From Fulvivirga sediminis (GTDB lineage Bacteria > Bacteroidota > Bacteroidia > Cytophagales > Cyclobacteriaceae): DNA of 64,000 nucleotides. A program made the position numbers and the translations under genes. Location: contig NZ_JAESIY010000005.1 in assembly GCF_016757215.1 (NCBI RefSeq), forward strand, positions 62,001-126,000, written 5' to 3'. Positions 49,042-58,199 of this stretch are shown one piece after another; the first letter of the stretch is position 1, and the number at the start of each line of letters is the position of its first letter. The notes under the pieces are model-generated. The model worked only from the letters and a program-made list of their open reading frames with translations. It was not told where the DNA came from and searched no databases.

Positions 49042-51737
49042 AAATTGTTGTTTTCAGAAGGCATTGTAAAATATATAGACGTTCCTTTTCCTGGTTCTGA
49101 TTCAGCCCAAATACGACCATCGTGTTTAAGCACTATCTGCTTAGCTATAGCCAACCCAACACCTACTCCAGAATACTTATCATCATTATGAAGCCTATGA
49201 AAAACCTCGAAAATTTTCTCACTATACTTTTGTTCAAAGCCAATGCCATTGTCTCTGATAAAATATACAGTTTCCCCCTTTTCATCCTGTAAACTATCCA
49301 CCAAAATTGTTGGGGAATCAACTTCTAAACTATACTTTACCGCATTGCTACACAAGTTAGCTACTACCTGTTTTATCATTAATTTATCTACCCACACCTC
49401 AGGTAAATCCGCTATACTCACTGTAAATTTGTACTTTTGTAGATCTTCTTGCTCAGCTAAAGCATCTAGAAATAGATCTTTTAAACAGGTTTTAGTTTTA
49501 CGGACCTCAGACCTACCTATTCTGGAAAAGGCGAGCAACTCATCTATTAATGTACCCATGCGCTTGGCATTGTACTTTATAACATCTAAAAACCGGGTGC
49601 CTTCATCATCTATTTCGGCATGAGCCCTAAGCTTTTCGCTGAAACCAATTATAGCCCGCAGCGGCGAGCGAAGGTCATGAGACACCGTATAGGTGAATGC
49701 TTCCAGATCAGCATTAACCTCCTGCAGTCGTTCCTTCTGCAATAGTAGTTGCTGCTCACTCTTCATTTGCTCCGTGAGATCAGATATAATTACCATTAAA
49801 CTCATTACATCCCCAAAATCATCCATTTCTGGCAATACGGTAAACATACCATATTTTATATTAGCATCAGCTTCCAGCTCTATTCCCTCTCTTATAAGCC
49901 GTTTCTCATCTCTAGCCTTTATCACTAATTCTAAAAACTTTTCCAATCCCTTCTCTGGCCAGCCTACGCTCTCAATATTATGACCTGCAAACTCATAAAC
50001 ACTTTTCTCTGCAAAAGTAGTAATGGCCTTATTTATAAATTCCACTTCTAATTTAGGAGAAAGCCTTAATATCACATTAGGCGAATGATCCACTAAAGTA
50101 CGTACCTCTATCTCGGAGCGCCTGAGCTTATCCATCAGCTTTTGTTGTTCCTGCTGAGATTGTAAAAGCTTATCATTTACAACGGTAAGTTTATCATTAA
50201 TCTCCACCAACGCATTCTGATGCTTCCTAAGCTCTGTAATATCCCTACTTACCGCTAAAACGGAATCTACATTCCCTTTTTCATCTAGCTCCGGGGTAAG
50301 CACAACATAGGTATAGAGGTTATCTATCTTGGTAATAAAGCTAAGTGTATTTTTTGTAGCTCTAACTTTTTTTAAATTCTCAGAATAAAGCCTCTTTTTT
50401 TCTAACGGAATATCTAGAATATTAAAATATGTACCCTCATAATCTTCATAATCAAGGTGCCACCTTTTAGCAGCAAGCTTATTCACATACATAATTTTAT
50501 CATCTCCATTAACACGAGCTATACCATCAGGTATATTTTCAACTAAAGTTCTGAGAAAATTATCGGTTGATTTTAACTTCTTTCTGGTCTTTAAGAGTTC
50601 CGATATATCACTTCCTTCAGCCATTACTGTGTTCACCTTACCTGTAAGATCAAATACTGGCTTCAAGGAAAAATCAGCTGTTATTCGTCCATTAACAGAG
50701 TCAATATCTATTTTACTCCGATAAAATGAACCTTCAAAAGCATGCATCACTTCGGTTTTAACCAAGTGTCTGTCATCTCTACTAATCCACCAAGGTGCCT
50801 CCCAGAAATACTCTCCCAGCACATCATCTAACTCAAGCCCCGTAGTATCTAATGAACTCTTATTAATCTCTTTAATTTTACCTGTAGTATCTAAAACGGC
50901 AATAAAATGAAAGGTATGATTAAAAATGGCTTCATACTTCTCTTTTGTAGTCTTTAGGTTAATTTCTACTTCCTTTAACTCTGTTATATCTCGTGATATA
51001 TTTAGAATAGACCGTACAGTACCATCTTTATTTAGCTCTGGCAACATCAAGGTCTGATAATATATTAGCCTTCCATCTCTTTCTACTGTAGTAAACTCTA
51101 CGTGCTCTTGTTTAGTAGAAATGGCAACATTAACTCCATTTATAAATGCATCAACATTATCACTAGGCTTATAAAAATCGACAATCTTCTTTCCTTGCAT
51201 CTCCTCAATAGAATATCCTACTCTATTAAGAAATGCTTTATTAAAATACATATACCGGAGGTCTGTATCTAACCTGAAAATTAGAGCCGGGTTGTGATCT
51301 AGCAAGGCCTTTAATTCTGCATGAGACGCTTGCATTTGCAGCTCCATCTCTTTGCGCTCACTTACGTCAGAAAAGCTAAATACAATTCCATCATCTAATT
51401 TCCTGCATTCTAAATGAAACCATGTATCAGAACTCACTTCTGGGAAAAGATCTATTACTTCAAATTTTCCCTCTGTCTCTAATACTTCCACATACTTGGG
51501 AAAATAGGTACTCTTAATCCACGGAATAACATCTAAAAGATTCTTTCCTATTAACTCCTCTCCTAATTTTCTTTTTACTGGCACCAGATTTCTGGCTACT
51601 TCATTGATGAACTCAAATTTAAAATCTACAACATTACCATCCTCGTCTCTCACAGCTGACAAATACTCTATACCAATACTAACACTATCTATCACTTGTC
51701 TTATCAACTCCTTATTATCCAAGAATGAGTCTGTCAT
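49038..51737 (-). CDS. Multi-PAS sensor histidine kinase
   Basis: About 899 residues, cytosolic, with no membrane helix once the ATG at 51737 is used. Five or so PAS domains occupy about 1-640 (DNPALIFRLDTDLRYMYFNK and HTFHFIAVLDTTGKIKEIN among them), with a coiled coil near 520-560. The kinase core follows: H-box TVSHDLRSPLRAIIGFSE (His at about 687), N-box ANLCSNAVKYS, G1 IRDNGIGFEQKY and G2 SGVGVGLAIAKQI. This is the pattern of the phytochrome-like HisKA kinases that use Rcp1-type receivers, here encoded downstream. No chromophore domain is present, so the input is unknown. Confidence 0.9.
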   Translation of the reverse strand: MTDSFLDNKELIRQVIDSVSIGIEYLSAVRDEDGNVVDFKFEFINEVARNLVPVKRKLGEELIGKNLLDVIPWIKSTYFPKYVEVLETEGKFEVIDLFPEVSSDTWFHLECRKLDDGIVFSFSDVSERKEMELQMQASHAELKALLDHNPALIFRLDTDLRYMYFNKAFLNRVGYSIEEMQGKKIVDFYKPSDNVDAFINGVNVAISTKQEHVEFTTVERDGRLIYYQTLMLPELNKDGTVRSILNISRDITELKEVEINLKTTKEKYEAIFNHTFHFIAVLDTTGKIKEINKSSLDTTGLELDDVLGEYFWEAPWWISRDDRHLVKTEVMHAFEGSFYRSKIDIDSVNGRITADFSLKPVFDLTGKVNTVMAEGSDISELLKTRKKLKSTDNFLRTLVENIPDGIARVNGDDKIMYVNKLAAKRWHLDYEDYEGTYFNILDIPLEKKRLYSENLKKVRATKNTLSFITKIDNLYTYVVLTPELDEKGNVDSVLAVSRDITELRKHQNALVEINDKLTVVNDKLLQSQQEQQKLMDKLRRSEIEVRTLVDHSPNVILRLSPKLEVEFINKAITTFAEKSVYEFAGHNIESVGWPEKGLEKFLELVIKARDEKRLIREGIELEADANIKYGMFTVLPEMDDFGDVMSLMVIISDLTEQMKSEQQLLLQKERLQEVNADLEAFTYTVSHDLRSPLRAIIGFSEKLRAHAEIDDEGTRFLDVIKYNAKRMGTLIDELLAFSRIGRSEVRKTKTCLKDLFLDALAEQEDLQKYKFTVSIADLPEVWVDKLMIKQVVANLCSNAVKYSLEVDSPTILVDSLQDEKGETVYFIRDNGIGFEQKYSEKIFEVFHRLHNDDKYSGVGVGLAIAKQIVLKHDGRIWAESEPGKGTSIYFTMPSENNNF

Positions 51738-51832
51738 TTTTATATTAAATATTAAAATAGTTAACAATATTTTCAATTCATAATCAATTGACTTCTGAAC
51801 CTGATCAACTCTTTAACCAGGCAAAAGCGAAT

Positions 51833-53005
51833 TTATTTTCTTTTATTTACCAGTAGATGAAAAAATCCGACTATAGACAATAAAGCCGCACACAAAAAGA
51901 CCAGTTTAAAATTATCAGGATTGTTATCATAAATCTCTCCTGACAATATTGAACCTAACATTATTCCCAGCTCTAAAGCAATAAATGCCGTAGCCATGCC
52001 TCTTCCTCGGGTTCTAAAATCGCAGCGATCTGCCACCCAAGCATATATGGTAGGTGAATTCATACCTGTACCAAGTCCAAATACAGCGGCCCCAGCCAGC
52101 AATGTGACCTCATCTGTAGCAAACCCGGTTATTACCATGCTCAATGCATAAAGTACACAGGCGGTTTTAAGTACTACTACTCTACCATATTTATCAGAAG
52201 CTTTTCCTGCGAATATTCTAATTAATAATGAAGATAATGTAAAAACAGTGAAATAGACTCCTTTGTTTTCAATTCCCAAATAACTTGTAAAATCAGGCAC
52301 TACAGTAAGCACTGTTCCAAAAGAAAAAATGGTAAGCCCTAGCACTATAGCAGGTGCAATAGCTTTGGGGTGATATATTTCATTTGATCTTATGGTAAGG
52401 TGAGACCATTTAAACTTCTGCTTATTTTGCAGAGTCTCTTTCATGCCCGCTAAAATAAGTATGGAAAGTAAAGCCAAGGCTGATGACGTATAGAACATGA
52501 CGTCTAGAGAAAAACAAATTTTAAGCTGACTGCCCATTGCAGGCCCTGCCGACATACCTAAAGTTCCAAACAAACTTGAAAGCCCCAAAGCTTCTCCTCT
52601 TCTGTTATCAGGCACAATATCAGCCACATAAGCCACGGTGCCTGTAGGCTTGAAACCTGTAGAAAAACCATGAAAAAAGCGAAGTATAAAAAAGCCTATG
52701 ATAGTTGTAACTAGAGGATAAACAAGTCCCATAACACAACACACGAGGGCGCCAATAACCATTACAGGTACTCTACCAACAGTATCCGCCAGCTTACCGC
52801 TAAAGGGTCGGCTAATCATAGCTGTGAGGGTAAAAACAGCAATGATATAACCTTTATAATCCTCACCTCCCAGAGATGTGAGATAATCAGGGAGCTCAGG
52901 AATGATCATATTGAAGCTAGCAAAAAAAAGAAAAGAGCTGGAGCAAAGCAACCAAAACTGAAGTGTGTAAGTTTTAGATTGCTTTGCTTCTTTAATACTC
53001 ATCAA
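51833..53005 (-). CDS. MFS family transporter
   Basis: A 390-residue membrane protein with 12 hydrophobic segments. The motif-A-like loops GKLADTVGRVPVMVIGAL and GKASDKYGRVVVLKTA appear after helices 2 and 8, and the GFSTGFKPTGTVAYVADIV block fits helix 5 of the drug-proton type. The substrate is not predictable; the YfcJ/DHA1-like arrangement suggests efflux of small molecules. It begins 7 bases after prfB on the same strand, so it may be read through from the release-factor gene. Confidence 0.9.
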   Translation of the reverse strand: MMSIKEAKQSKTYTLQFWLLCSSSFLFFASFNMIIPELPDYLTSLGGEDYKGYIIAVFTLTAMISRPFSGKLADTVGRVPVMVIGALVCCVMGLVYPLVTTIIGFFILRFFHGFSTGFKPTGTVAYVADIVPDNRRGEALGLSSLFGTLGMSAGPAMGSQLKICFSLDVMFYTSSALALLSILILAGMKETLQNKQKFKWSHLTIRSNEIYHPKAIAPAIVLGLTIFSFGTVLTVVPDFTSYLGIENKGVYFTVFTLSSLLIRIFAGKASDKYGRVVVLKTACVLYALSMVITGFATDEVTLLAGAAVFGLGTGMNSPTIYAWVADRCDFRTRGRGMATAFIALELGIMLGSILSGEIYDNNPDNFKLVFLCAALLSIVGFFHLLVNKRK

Positions 53006-53011
53006 CTAATA

Positions 53012-54110
53012 TTAGTTATTTCCTTTTTGCTCTTGATAACCTAGCAAAAAGGCCTTTATATAATCATCAAGATCACCGTCCAGTACGTTTTGAACATCAG
53101 TTCTTTCCACACCGGTACGCGCATCTTTTATAAGTTTATAAGGATGTAATACGTAATTTCTAATCTGAGATCCGAAATCAATTTTCATTTTAGAATTTTC
53201 TATCTGATCTCTTTGAGCATTACGTTTTTCCAGTTCCATTTGGTACAAGCGTGACTTTAGCATTTTCATAGCTCGCTCTCTGTTTGCCAGCTGCGACCTT
53301 TCTACCTGGCACACCACTACTATGCCCGTAGGCTTATGTGTGATCTGCACTTTGGTCTCTACCTTGTTCACGTTCTGACCGCCAGCTCCTCCTGAACGAG
53401 AAGTATGAAACTCAATATCTGCCGGATTGATTTCTATTTCGATGTCATCATCTACTATAGGTGATACATACACTGACGCAAACGAAGTATGTCTTCTTCC
53501 TCCTGAATCGAACGGAGAAATACGTACCAATCGGTGTACTCCTATCTCTGATTTCAGGTTACCGTAAGCGAAATCACCTTCAATTTCTAAAGTAGCAGAT
53601 TTAATTCCGGCCACATCCCCAGGCTGATAGTTTACTTGCTTCACCGTATAGCCATGAGACTCACCCCACATGATGTACATCCTATTCAGAATATCTGACC
53701 AATCCTGACTCTCCGTACCTCCAGCTCCGGGATTGATCTCAAGAATGGCTCCTAGCTGATCTTCTTCACTGCTAAGCATCTTCTTAAACTCAAGATCTTC
53801 AACCGCCTTTTCTGCTTTGGCAAATTCCTTATTCATATCCTCGTCACTCACTTCATCTTCCTGATAAAATTCATTGAGTGTTTCCAGATCTTCCATAAGC
53901 TGATTCACCTTAGCAAAGCTATCAGTCCATGTTTTTTTGGCTCTTATGCCTTTCATTACCTTTTCGGCTTCTGAGGGATTATCCCAAAACCCGGGCTGGG
54001 CGGTAACCAGCTCTTCTTCTTGTACCTCGGCTAACTTTTTATCGTAGTCAAAGGTACCTCCTCAAGGCCTCTACACGCGCCTTCAAGTCTTTCAACTCGT
54101 CTGTAGTCAT
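53012..54110 (-). CDS. prfB: Peptide chain release factor 2, with programmed +1 frameshift
   Basis: A 365-residue release factor that terminates at UGA and UAA. It is encoded in two frames: the first 20 codons from ATG at 54110 end CTT at 54053-54051 then TGA (54050-54048), and a +1 slip continues as GAC into the main frame (345 codons). The RF2 hallmarks are in the main frame: the SPF tripeptide in [13 protein letters not shown] and the catalytic [13 protein letters not shown]. The slip site has the Shine-Dalgarno-like AGGAGG 3 bases before CTT. Reading only the uninterrupted frame from 53956 would drop the first 50 residues. Confidence 0.95.
54048..54062 (-). promoter_or_regulatory. Programmed frameshift site in prfB
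   Basis: On the minus strand AGGAGG (54062-54057), TAC, CTT (54053-54051), TGA (54050-54048), then C. This is the same arrangement and spacing as the E. coli site AGGGGG-TAT-CTT-TGA-C, in which low RF2 lets the ribosome slip one base forward. Confidence 0.93.
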
Positions 54111-54180
54111 AGTTTATATTTAATTTAAAAAAAGCAAATGTATAACTTAAAAGAGAATTATAAACAGGAAATGGAGGAGA

Positions 54181-54669
54181 TTAAATTTCACCCACCCTTA
54201 GTTTAAATTTCTTACCTATTTTCACATTTTTACGTTGCAAAAGGTAGAGGGTGACGGCCCCTGCTGCCAAAAACGCTCCTACCTTTAATGATTTGGTATC
54301 TACGCCTTCGCCATTCACTACTACTCCATTAAGAATATCTAACGCAGGAAACCCAATAGCCCCGATCGCTACAATAGAGGTTACAGTAGGCAAAAGAGTA
54401 CTTTTCCGTTTCCTTGTGATATCTATTTTATCTATTTCTGACAAGGCTATTTTCGTATTATGAAGAGTTACATATCCATTACCTAACCCTTCAATAGTTC
54501 CCGTGCTCCAATAATTATCACCTTTAAGTTTTAACCTTATTTTATCCCCTGGCCAAAAAGAATACTTGGGAGGCATACCCTTTTTAGCAATAATCAATCT
54601 ATCTTGAGATATAGCAGGAAATGAAAGAACAACAATAAAAGCTGAGAGAAGAAGTTTTTTCCAAATCAT
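54181..54669 (-). CDS. Exported protein with one membrane helix, function unknown
   Basis: A 162-residue protein. The N-terminal signal (MIWKKLLLSAFIVVLSFPAI) leads to a beta-rich segment (KYSFWPGDKIRLKLKGDNYW to IALSEIDKIDITRKRK) that resembles a small barrel, then one or two hydrophobic segments (about 97-115 and 130-146, TLLPTVTSIVAIGAIGFPAL and VGAFLAAGAVTLYLL) and a basic tail. I do not recognise a family; similar short proteins occur in other Cytophagales. It is a single gene, about 70 bases downstream of prfB's start region and 91 bases from ilvE. Confidence 0.68.
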   Translation of the reverse strand: MIWKKLLLSAFIVVLSFPAISQDRLIIAKKGMPPKYSFWPGDKIRLKLKGDNYWSTGTIEGLGNGYVTLHNTKIALSEIDKIDITRKRKSTLLPTVTSIVAIGAIGFPALDILNGVVVNGEGVDTKSLKVGAFLAAGAVTLYLLQRKNVKIGKKFKLRVGEI

Positions 54670-54709
54670 ACTTAATATAGGATTTTTAATATTGACTTTT
54701 ATGATATAA

Positions 54710-54741
54710 AAAAGAGGTTACTATTGATAGTAACCTCTTTT
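54710..54741 (-). terminator. Terminator of ilvE
   Basis: AAAAGAGGTTACTA (54710-54723) and TAGTAACCTCTTTT (54728-54741) form a 14-base perfect stem around TTGA. On the minus strand it follows the ilvE stop by about 18 bases and ends in TTTTTT made by the plus-strand A run at 54708-54713. Confidence 0.85.
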
Positions 54742-54759
54742 TGTTATGGTACAAGTTGA

Positions 54760-55824
54760 TTATATCTTTCTTAACCAACCAAATTGATCTTCCTTATTAC
54801 CATATTTAATATCATCCAGCTCTTTAAGAACTTTATTAGAAAATTCTCTCTTAGCTATATCAGGCAAAGTATAATCCTTTCCTTCATATGCTATTACCTC
54901 AATATGAGCAATGGTAGCTGCAGTTCCTGCACCAAAGGCTTCTTGAAGAGATCCATCTTTAATAGCGGCCATAACCTCTGCCACCTCCACTTTTCTCTCT
55001 TCTACTTCTACTCCCCATGCCTGAGCAAGTTCGATAACGCTTCTTCTAGTAATACCGTTCAAAATGCTATCTCCTGTTTCAGGTGTTACTAACTTACCGT
55101 TGATGATAAACATCAAGTTCATAGTACCAGATTCCTCCACGTATTTATGCTCTCTACCGTCTGTCCAGATTAATTGATCATAACCTTGAGATTTAGCCAG
55201 CTGAGCAGGATACAAGGTAGGCCCATAATTACAGCCCGTTTTGCAAGCTCCACTACCTCCTTTTACTGCTCTTACAAATTCCGTTTCGATCTTTACTCTT
55301 ACCGGCTTAGCATAATAAGCTCCCACAGGGCAAGTAATGATCATAAATTTAAAATTCACAGAAGGAGTAACTCCAATGTAATCATCATCAGAAATAACAA
55401 ATGGTCTTATATAAAGCGCTGTACCCGGCACAGAAGGAACCCACTGTTTATCTAGCGCCAAAAGTGTATCTAATCCATCATAGTATACTGATTCATCTAG
55501 CTCCGGCATACACATTCTTCTGGCTGAGAAGTTTAATCTTTCCAGATTTTTATCTGGTCTGAAAACCGCTACATCACCGTTTTCATGTTTATAAGCTTTC
55601 AAGCCTTCAAAAATAGATACACCATAGTGCAAAGATGGGTTGGCAGGGCTCATCTCAATCGGCGCATAAGGATTAATATTTAGGTTTTTCCAATCACCTT
55701 CCGCATAGTCTGCCATAAACATATGGTCTGAGTAAACCTTCCCAAAAGGGATATTATTAAAGTCTACCTGACCTATTTTACTGTTCTCAATTTTCTGAAC
55801 ATGTATATTTTGAGTATCTATCAT
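54760..55824 (-). CDS. ilvE: Branched-chain-amino-acid aminotransferase
   Basis: A 354-residue fold-type IV PLP enzyme that makes or degrades leucine, isoleucine and valine by transamination with glutamate. The PLP lysine is in GGSGACKTGCNYG, with PSLHYGVSIFEGLKAYK upstream and VEESGTMNLMFIIN and FGAGTAATIAHI downstream, the BCAT type II pattern. Length is typical of the bacterial/eukaryotic class II enzymes. A good -7 element sits about 33 bases before the ATG and a terminator follows, so it forms a single-gene unit. No leader peptide rich in branched-chain residues is visible. Confidence 0.94.
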   Translation of the reverse strand: MIDTQNIHVQKIENSKIGQVDFNNIPFGKVYSDHMFMADYAEGDWKNLNINPYAPIEMSPANPSLHYGVSIFEGLKAYKHENGDVAVFRPDKNLERLNFSARRMCMPELDESVYYDGLDTLLALDKQWVPSVPGTALYIRPFVISDDDYIGVTPSVNFKFMIITCPVGAYYAKPVRVKIETEFVRAVKGGSGACKTGCNYGPTLYPAQLAKSQGYDQLIWTDGREHKYVEESGTMNLMFIINGKLVTPETGDSILNGITRRSVIELAQAWGVEVEERKVEVAEVMAAIKDGSLQEAFGAGTAATIAHIEVIAYEGKDYTLPDIAKREFSNKVLKELDDIKYGNKEDQFGWLRKI

Positions 55825-55856
55825 AACATAAAAATTAAATTCTTAAGGAGAGCAAA

Positions 55857-55864
55857 CAAAATTA
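55857..55864 (-). promoter_or_regulatory. Bacteroidetes -7 element before ilvE
   Basis: On the minus strand TAATTTTG, followed by TTTGC, matches TAnnTTTG and lies 32 bases before the ilvE ATG. The nearest -33 candidate (TTTC at 55888-55891) is at 23 bases, slightly far, so the call rests on the -7 box. Confidence 0.48.
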
Positions 55865-55895
55865 TCAAAAAATTTAGTACCTAAGATGAAATTGT

Positions 55896-56444
55896 TTACA
55901 TTTTTGGCTTCCATGCAACCTCTTCCGCTTGCAGGTCATCTGACATTTTGCGGGCAAGCATAAATAAATAATCAGAGAGGCGATTAAGGTATTGAATTAC
56001 CAATTCATCTACAGGCTCTACCTCGTTGAGAGCTACCACCAGGCGTTCTGCCCGGCGACAAACACAACGGGCAATATGGCAAAAAGAAACAGACTGAGCT
56101 CCTCCGGGAAGCACGAAACTTTTCATAGGTAGCAAACTAGCATCCATGATGTCTATTTCTTTCTCAAGGCATTCAATATCTTCATGAGAAAGATGAGGCA
56201 CTTTCACTTGAGTATTACCAGGCTCAGTAGCTAAAATAGAACCTATGGTAAACAATCGATCCTGAATTTCAATAAGAAAAGCTTTTCGGAGTTCATTAAC
56301 TTTTTGATCTCGCACCAAGCCTATGTATGAGTTCAACTCATCAATAGTGCCATAGCTATCTATTCTTAAATCAGACTTCGAAACTCTCTTTCCGCCAAAC
56401 AGAGCTGTCTGGCCTTTATCTCCAGTTTTTGTATATATCTTCAT
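55896..56444 (-). CDS. ATP:cob(I)alamin adenosyltransferase, PduO/MMAB type
   Basis: A 182-residue enzyme that transfers adenosyl from ATP to cob(I)alamin to form coenzyme B12. The ATP loop TGDKGQTALFGGKRVSKSD is at residues 6-24, and the catalytic helix block RCVCRRAERLVVALNE with YLNRLSDYLFMLARK is near the C-terminus. This is the MMAB type often paired with methylmalonyl-CoA mutase, which is not in the window. It starts 5 bases after the ABC ATPase gene upstream and is probably co-transcribed with it, although no functional link is evident. Confidence 0.92.
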   Translation of the reverse strand: MKIYTKTGDKGQTALFGGKRVSKSDLRIDSYGTIDELNSYIGLVRDQKVNELRKAFLIEIQDRLFTIGSILATEPGNTQVKVPHLSHEDIECLEKEIDIMDASLLPMKSFVLPGGAQSVSFCHIARCVCRRAERLVVALNEVEPVDELVIQYLNRLSDYLFMLARKMSDDLQAEEVAWKPKM

Positions 56445-56449
56445 CTACA

Positions 56450-57166
56450 CTATACTGACTGCCGCTCGGGGCGAGTCACATTCTCATTTATCACATCCGT
56501 TTCTACTACTCCATCTCTTAACCTTATTATTCTGTGTGCATAATGAGCAATATCATCTTCGTGGGTAACCATAATGATGGAGTTTCCCTTATCATGTAAC
56601 TGCTGAAAGAGTTCCATAATATCATAAGAAGTCTTGGTATCTAAGTTACCTGTAGGCTCATCTGCCAGAATAATACTAGGGTTATTTACCAGCGCTCTGG
56701 CAATGGCTACCCTTTGGCGCTGCCCACCAGAAAGTTCATTAGGCTTATGATCATAGCGTGTACCCAAGCCTACATTATTCAAAGCCTCCATCGCTATTTC
56801 TTCACGCTCAGACTTTTTATAGCCAGCATAAATAAGTGGCAAAGCTACATTTTCTAACGAAGACGCTCTGGGCAGCAGGTTAAAAGTCTGAAACACAAAG
56901 CCTATTTCCTTATTTCTTATTTCGGCAAGTTCATTTTCAGTAAGGTCACTAACATTTTGATTATTAAGAATATAAGCACCGTTAGTAGGTGTATCCAAAC
57001 AACCTATAATATTCATTAGAGTGGATTTACCTGAACCTGAAGGCCCCATAAAAGCCACATATTCACCTTTATCTATACTAATAGAAATGGTTTTAAGTGC
57101 TTCCACGGTTTGGCTACCCATTTTATACACCTTAGAAATGTCGTGTGTTTCAATAATTTTTGTCAT
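56450..57166 (-). CDS. ABC transporter ATP-binding protein (MacB/LolD-like)
   Basis: A 238-residue ATPase. Walker [11 protein letters not shown]-loop in [11 protein letters not shown], signature [15 protein letters not shown], Walker [13 protein letters not shown] and H-loop in MVTHEDD are all intact. The sequence resembles the MacB/LolD/FtsE-like group, whose permeases have large periplasmic domains. No permease is next to it in this window (the neighbours are a hydrolase and the adenosyltransferase), so it must pair with one elsewhere. The 148-base gap upstream contains no feature I can name. Confidence 0.9.
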   Translation of the reverse strand: MTKIIETHDISKVYKMGSQTVEALKTISISIDKGEYVAFMGPSGSGKSTLMNIIGCLDTPTNGAYILNNQNVSDLTENELAEIRNKEIGFVFQTFNLLPRASSLENVALPLIYAGYKKSEREEIAMEALNNVGLGTRYDHKPNELSGGQRQRVAIARALVNNPSIILADEPTGNLDTKTSYDIMELFQQLHDKGNSIIMVTHEDDIAHYAHRIIRLRDGVVETDVINENVTRPERQSV

Positions 57167-57314
57167 ATAGGAGATAGGCTTATCTATTCAAAAATAATAA
57201 ATATTGCTGTTATCCACTAATAACGTAAAGCCGGAATGTATAATGTATAATTATTCCTTAAACGGCAAATTACTCTACTGAATGAGTCTTATGCCCTCTG
57301 AGCATTATTTCTCC

Positions 57315-58160
57315 TTACAGATGCTTCAGAACTGCCTCTATCACCTGATCATCTTTAAGTATTCGCGTATGTCCCAGCCCCTTAGTCGTTACCCTCTTGG
57401 CTTGCGGGTAAACATCCATGAAACCTGTGGAGTTGCTCAAATCTACCTCATTATCATCTTCGTCATGAATCAGCAGTATATCTATAGGGCGCAGCGACTG
57501 AGCTATATACACGGCGTCGTACGTTTCAAAAGGCTGACCGTATTTCTTTTGCACATAGTTCTCCAAATACAACTTAGAACCTTCTGAAGCTTTGATACTC
57601 TTTTTAAAAGGTTCGATAATTTTCCCCTTTAATGTAGGGCTGCTTATCATTACTAATTTACTGGCCTCCACACCTTGATGTATGGCATGCAAAGCAGCTA
57701 CTCCTCCTAAAGAATGTCCTACTATCATTTCGAATGGACCAAATTCCTCATGCATCATGATTGTGATGTCAGCAAATTCCATCAAATGTGATTTCTTCCC
57801 TTCAGATAATCCATGTGCTTTGGCATCAAATGATACAACTTGATAGCCGGCATTGTTAAACACAGGAATAAATTTTCTAAACTGGGTGCCTCTTCCCATC
57901 CAGCCGTGGCAGAATAAAACAGGCTTCCCCTCACCCCAGATGTAATATTGTATTTTGTTACCATTATACTCTAACGTTCCTTTTTTAGCTTCAATACGAG
58001 CATCTTGCTCTCCATAAGGCACCTTAAAGCGTACCGGACTAAAAAAGATATGAACAAACCACCTTTTAGCTATAGATGGTGCTAACTTTTCTACTTTTGG
58101 AAACAACCACCCAATTATTTTTATAGGTAATGGATGTTTAATTTTCTTCTTTTTACTCAT
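57315..58160 (-). CDS. Alpha/beta hydrolase controlled by a TetR-type regulator
   Basis: A 281-residue hydrolase. Catalytic elements are visible: the oxyanion motif VLFCHGWMGRGTQF, nucleophile elbow VGHSLGGVAAL, acid in LLIHDEDDNEVDL and histidine in KGLGHTRIL. A basic, hydrophobic N-terminal extension of about 45 residues (KIIGWLFPKVEKLAPSIAK) precedes the domain. The substrate is unknown. The start lies 6 bases after the TetR-type palindrome and 39 bases after the tetR stop, so it is a likely target of that regulator. Confidence 0.86.
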   Translation of the reverse strand: MSKKKKIKHPLPIKIIGWLFPKVEKLAPSIAKRWFVHIFFSPVRFKVPYGEQDARIEAKKGTLEYNGNKIQYYIWGEGKPVLFCHGWMGRGTQFRKFIPVFNNAGYQVVSFDAKAHGLSEGKKSHLMEFADITIMMHEEFGPFEMIVGHSLGGVAALHAIHQGVEASKLVMISSPTLKGKIIEPFKKSIKASEGSKLYLENYVQKKYGQPFETYDAVYIAQSLRPIDILLIHDEDDNEVDLSNSTGFMDVYPQAKRVTTKGLGHTRILKDDQVIEAVLKHL

Positions 58161-58166
58161 AAAATT

Positions 58167-58182
58167 AAGACCGAACGGTCTT
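58167..58182. promoter_or_regulatory. TetR-type operator palindrome
   Basis: AAGACCGAACGGTCTT is a perfect 7-2-7 palindrome containing GACCGnnCGGTC, the form bound by many TetR-family dimers. It sits between the tetR stop (58200) and the hydrolase ATG (58160), so a bound repressor would block the hydrolase transcript. No second copy is seen before tetR. Confidence 0.62.
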
Positions 58183-58199
58183 TTCTAATCCAAATTTTT

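Noticed and set aside
53012-53956. prfB as a shortened gene beginning at 53956
   Set aside because: The missing 50 residues are encoded upstream in the +1 frame behind a canonical slip site.
55825-55895. A branched-chain amino acid attenuator before ilvE
   Set aside because: No leader peptide or paired hairpins are visible in this 71-base gap.
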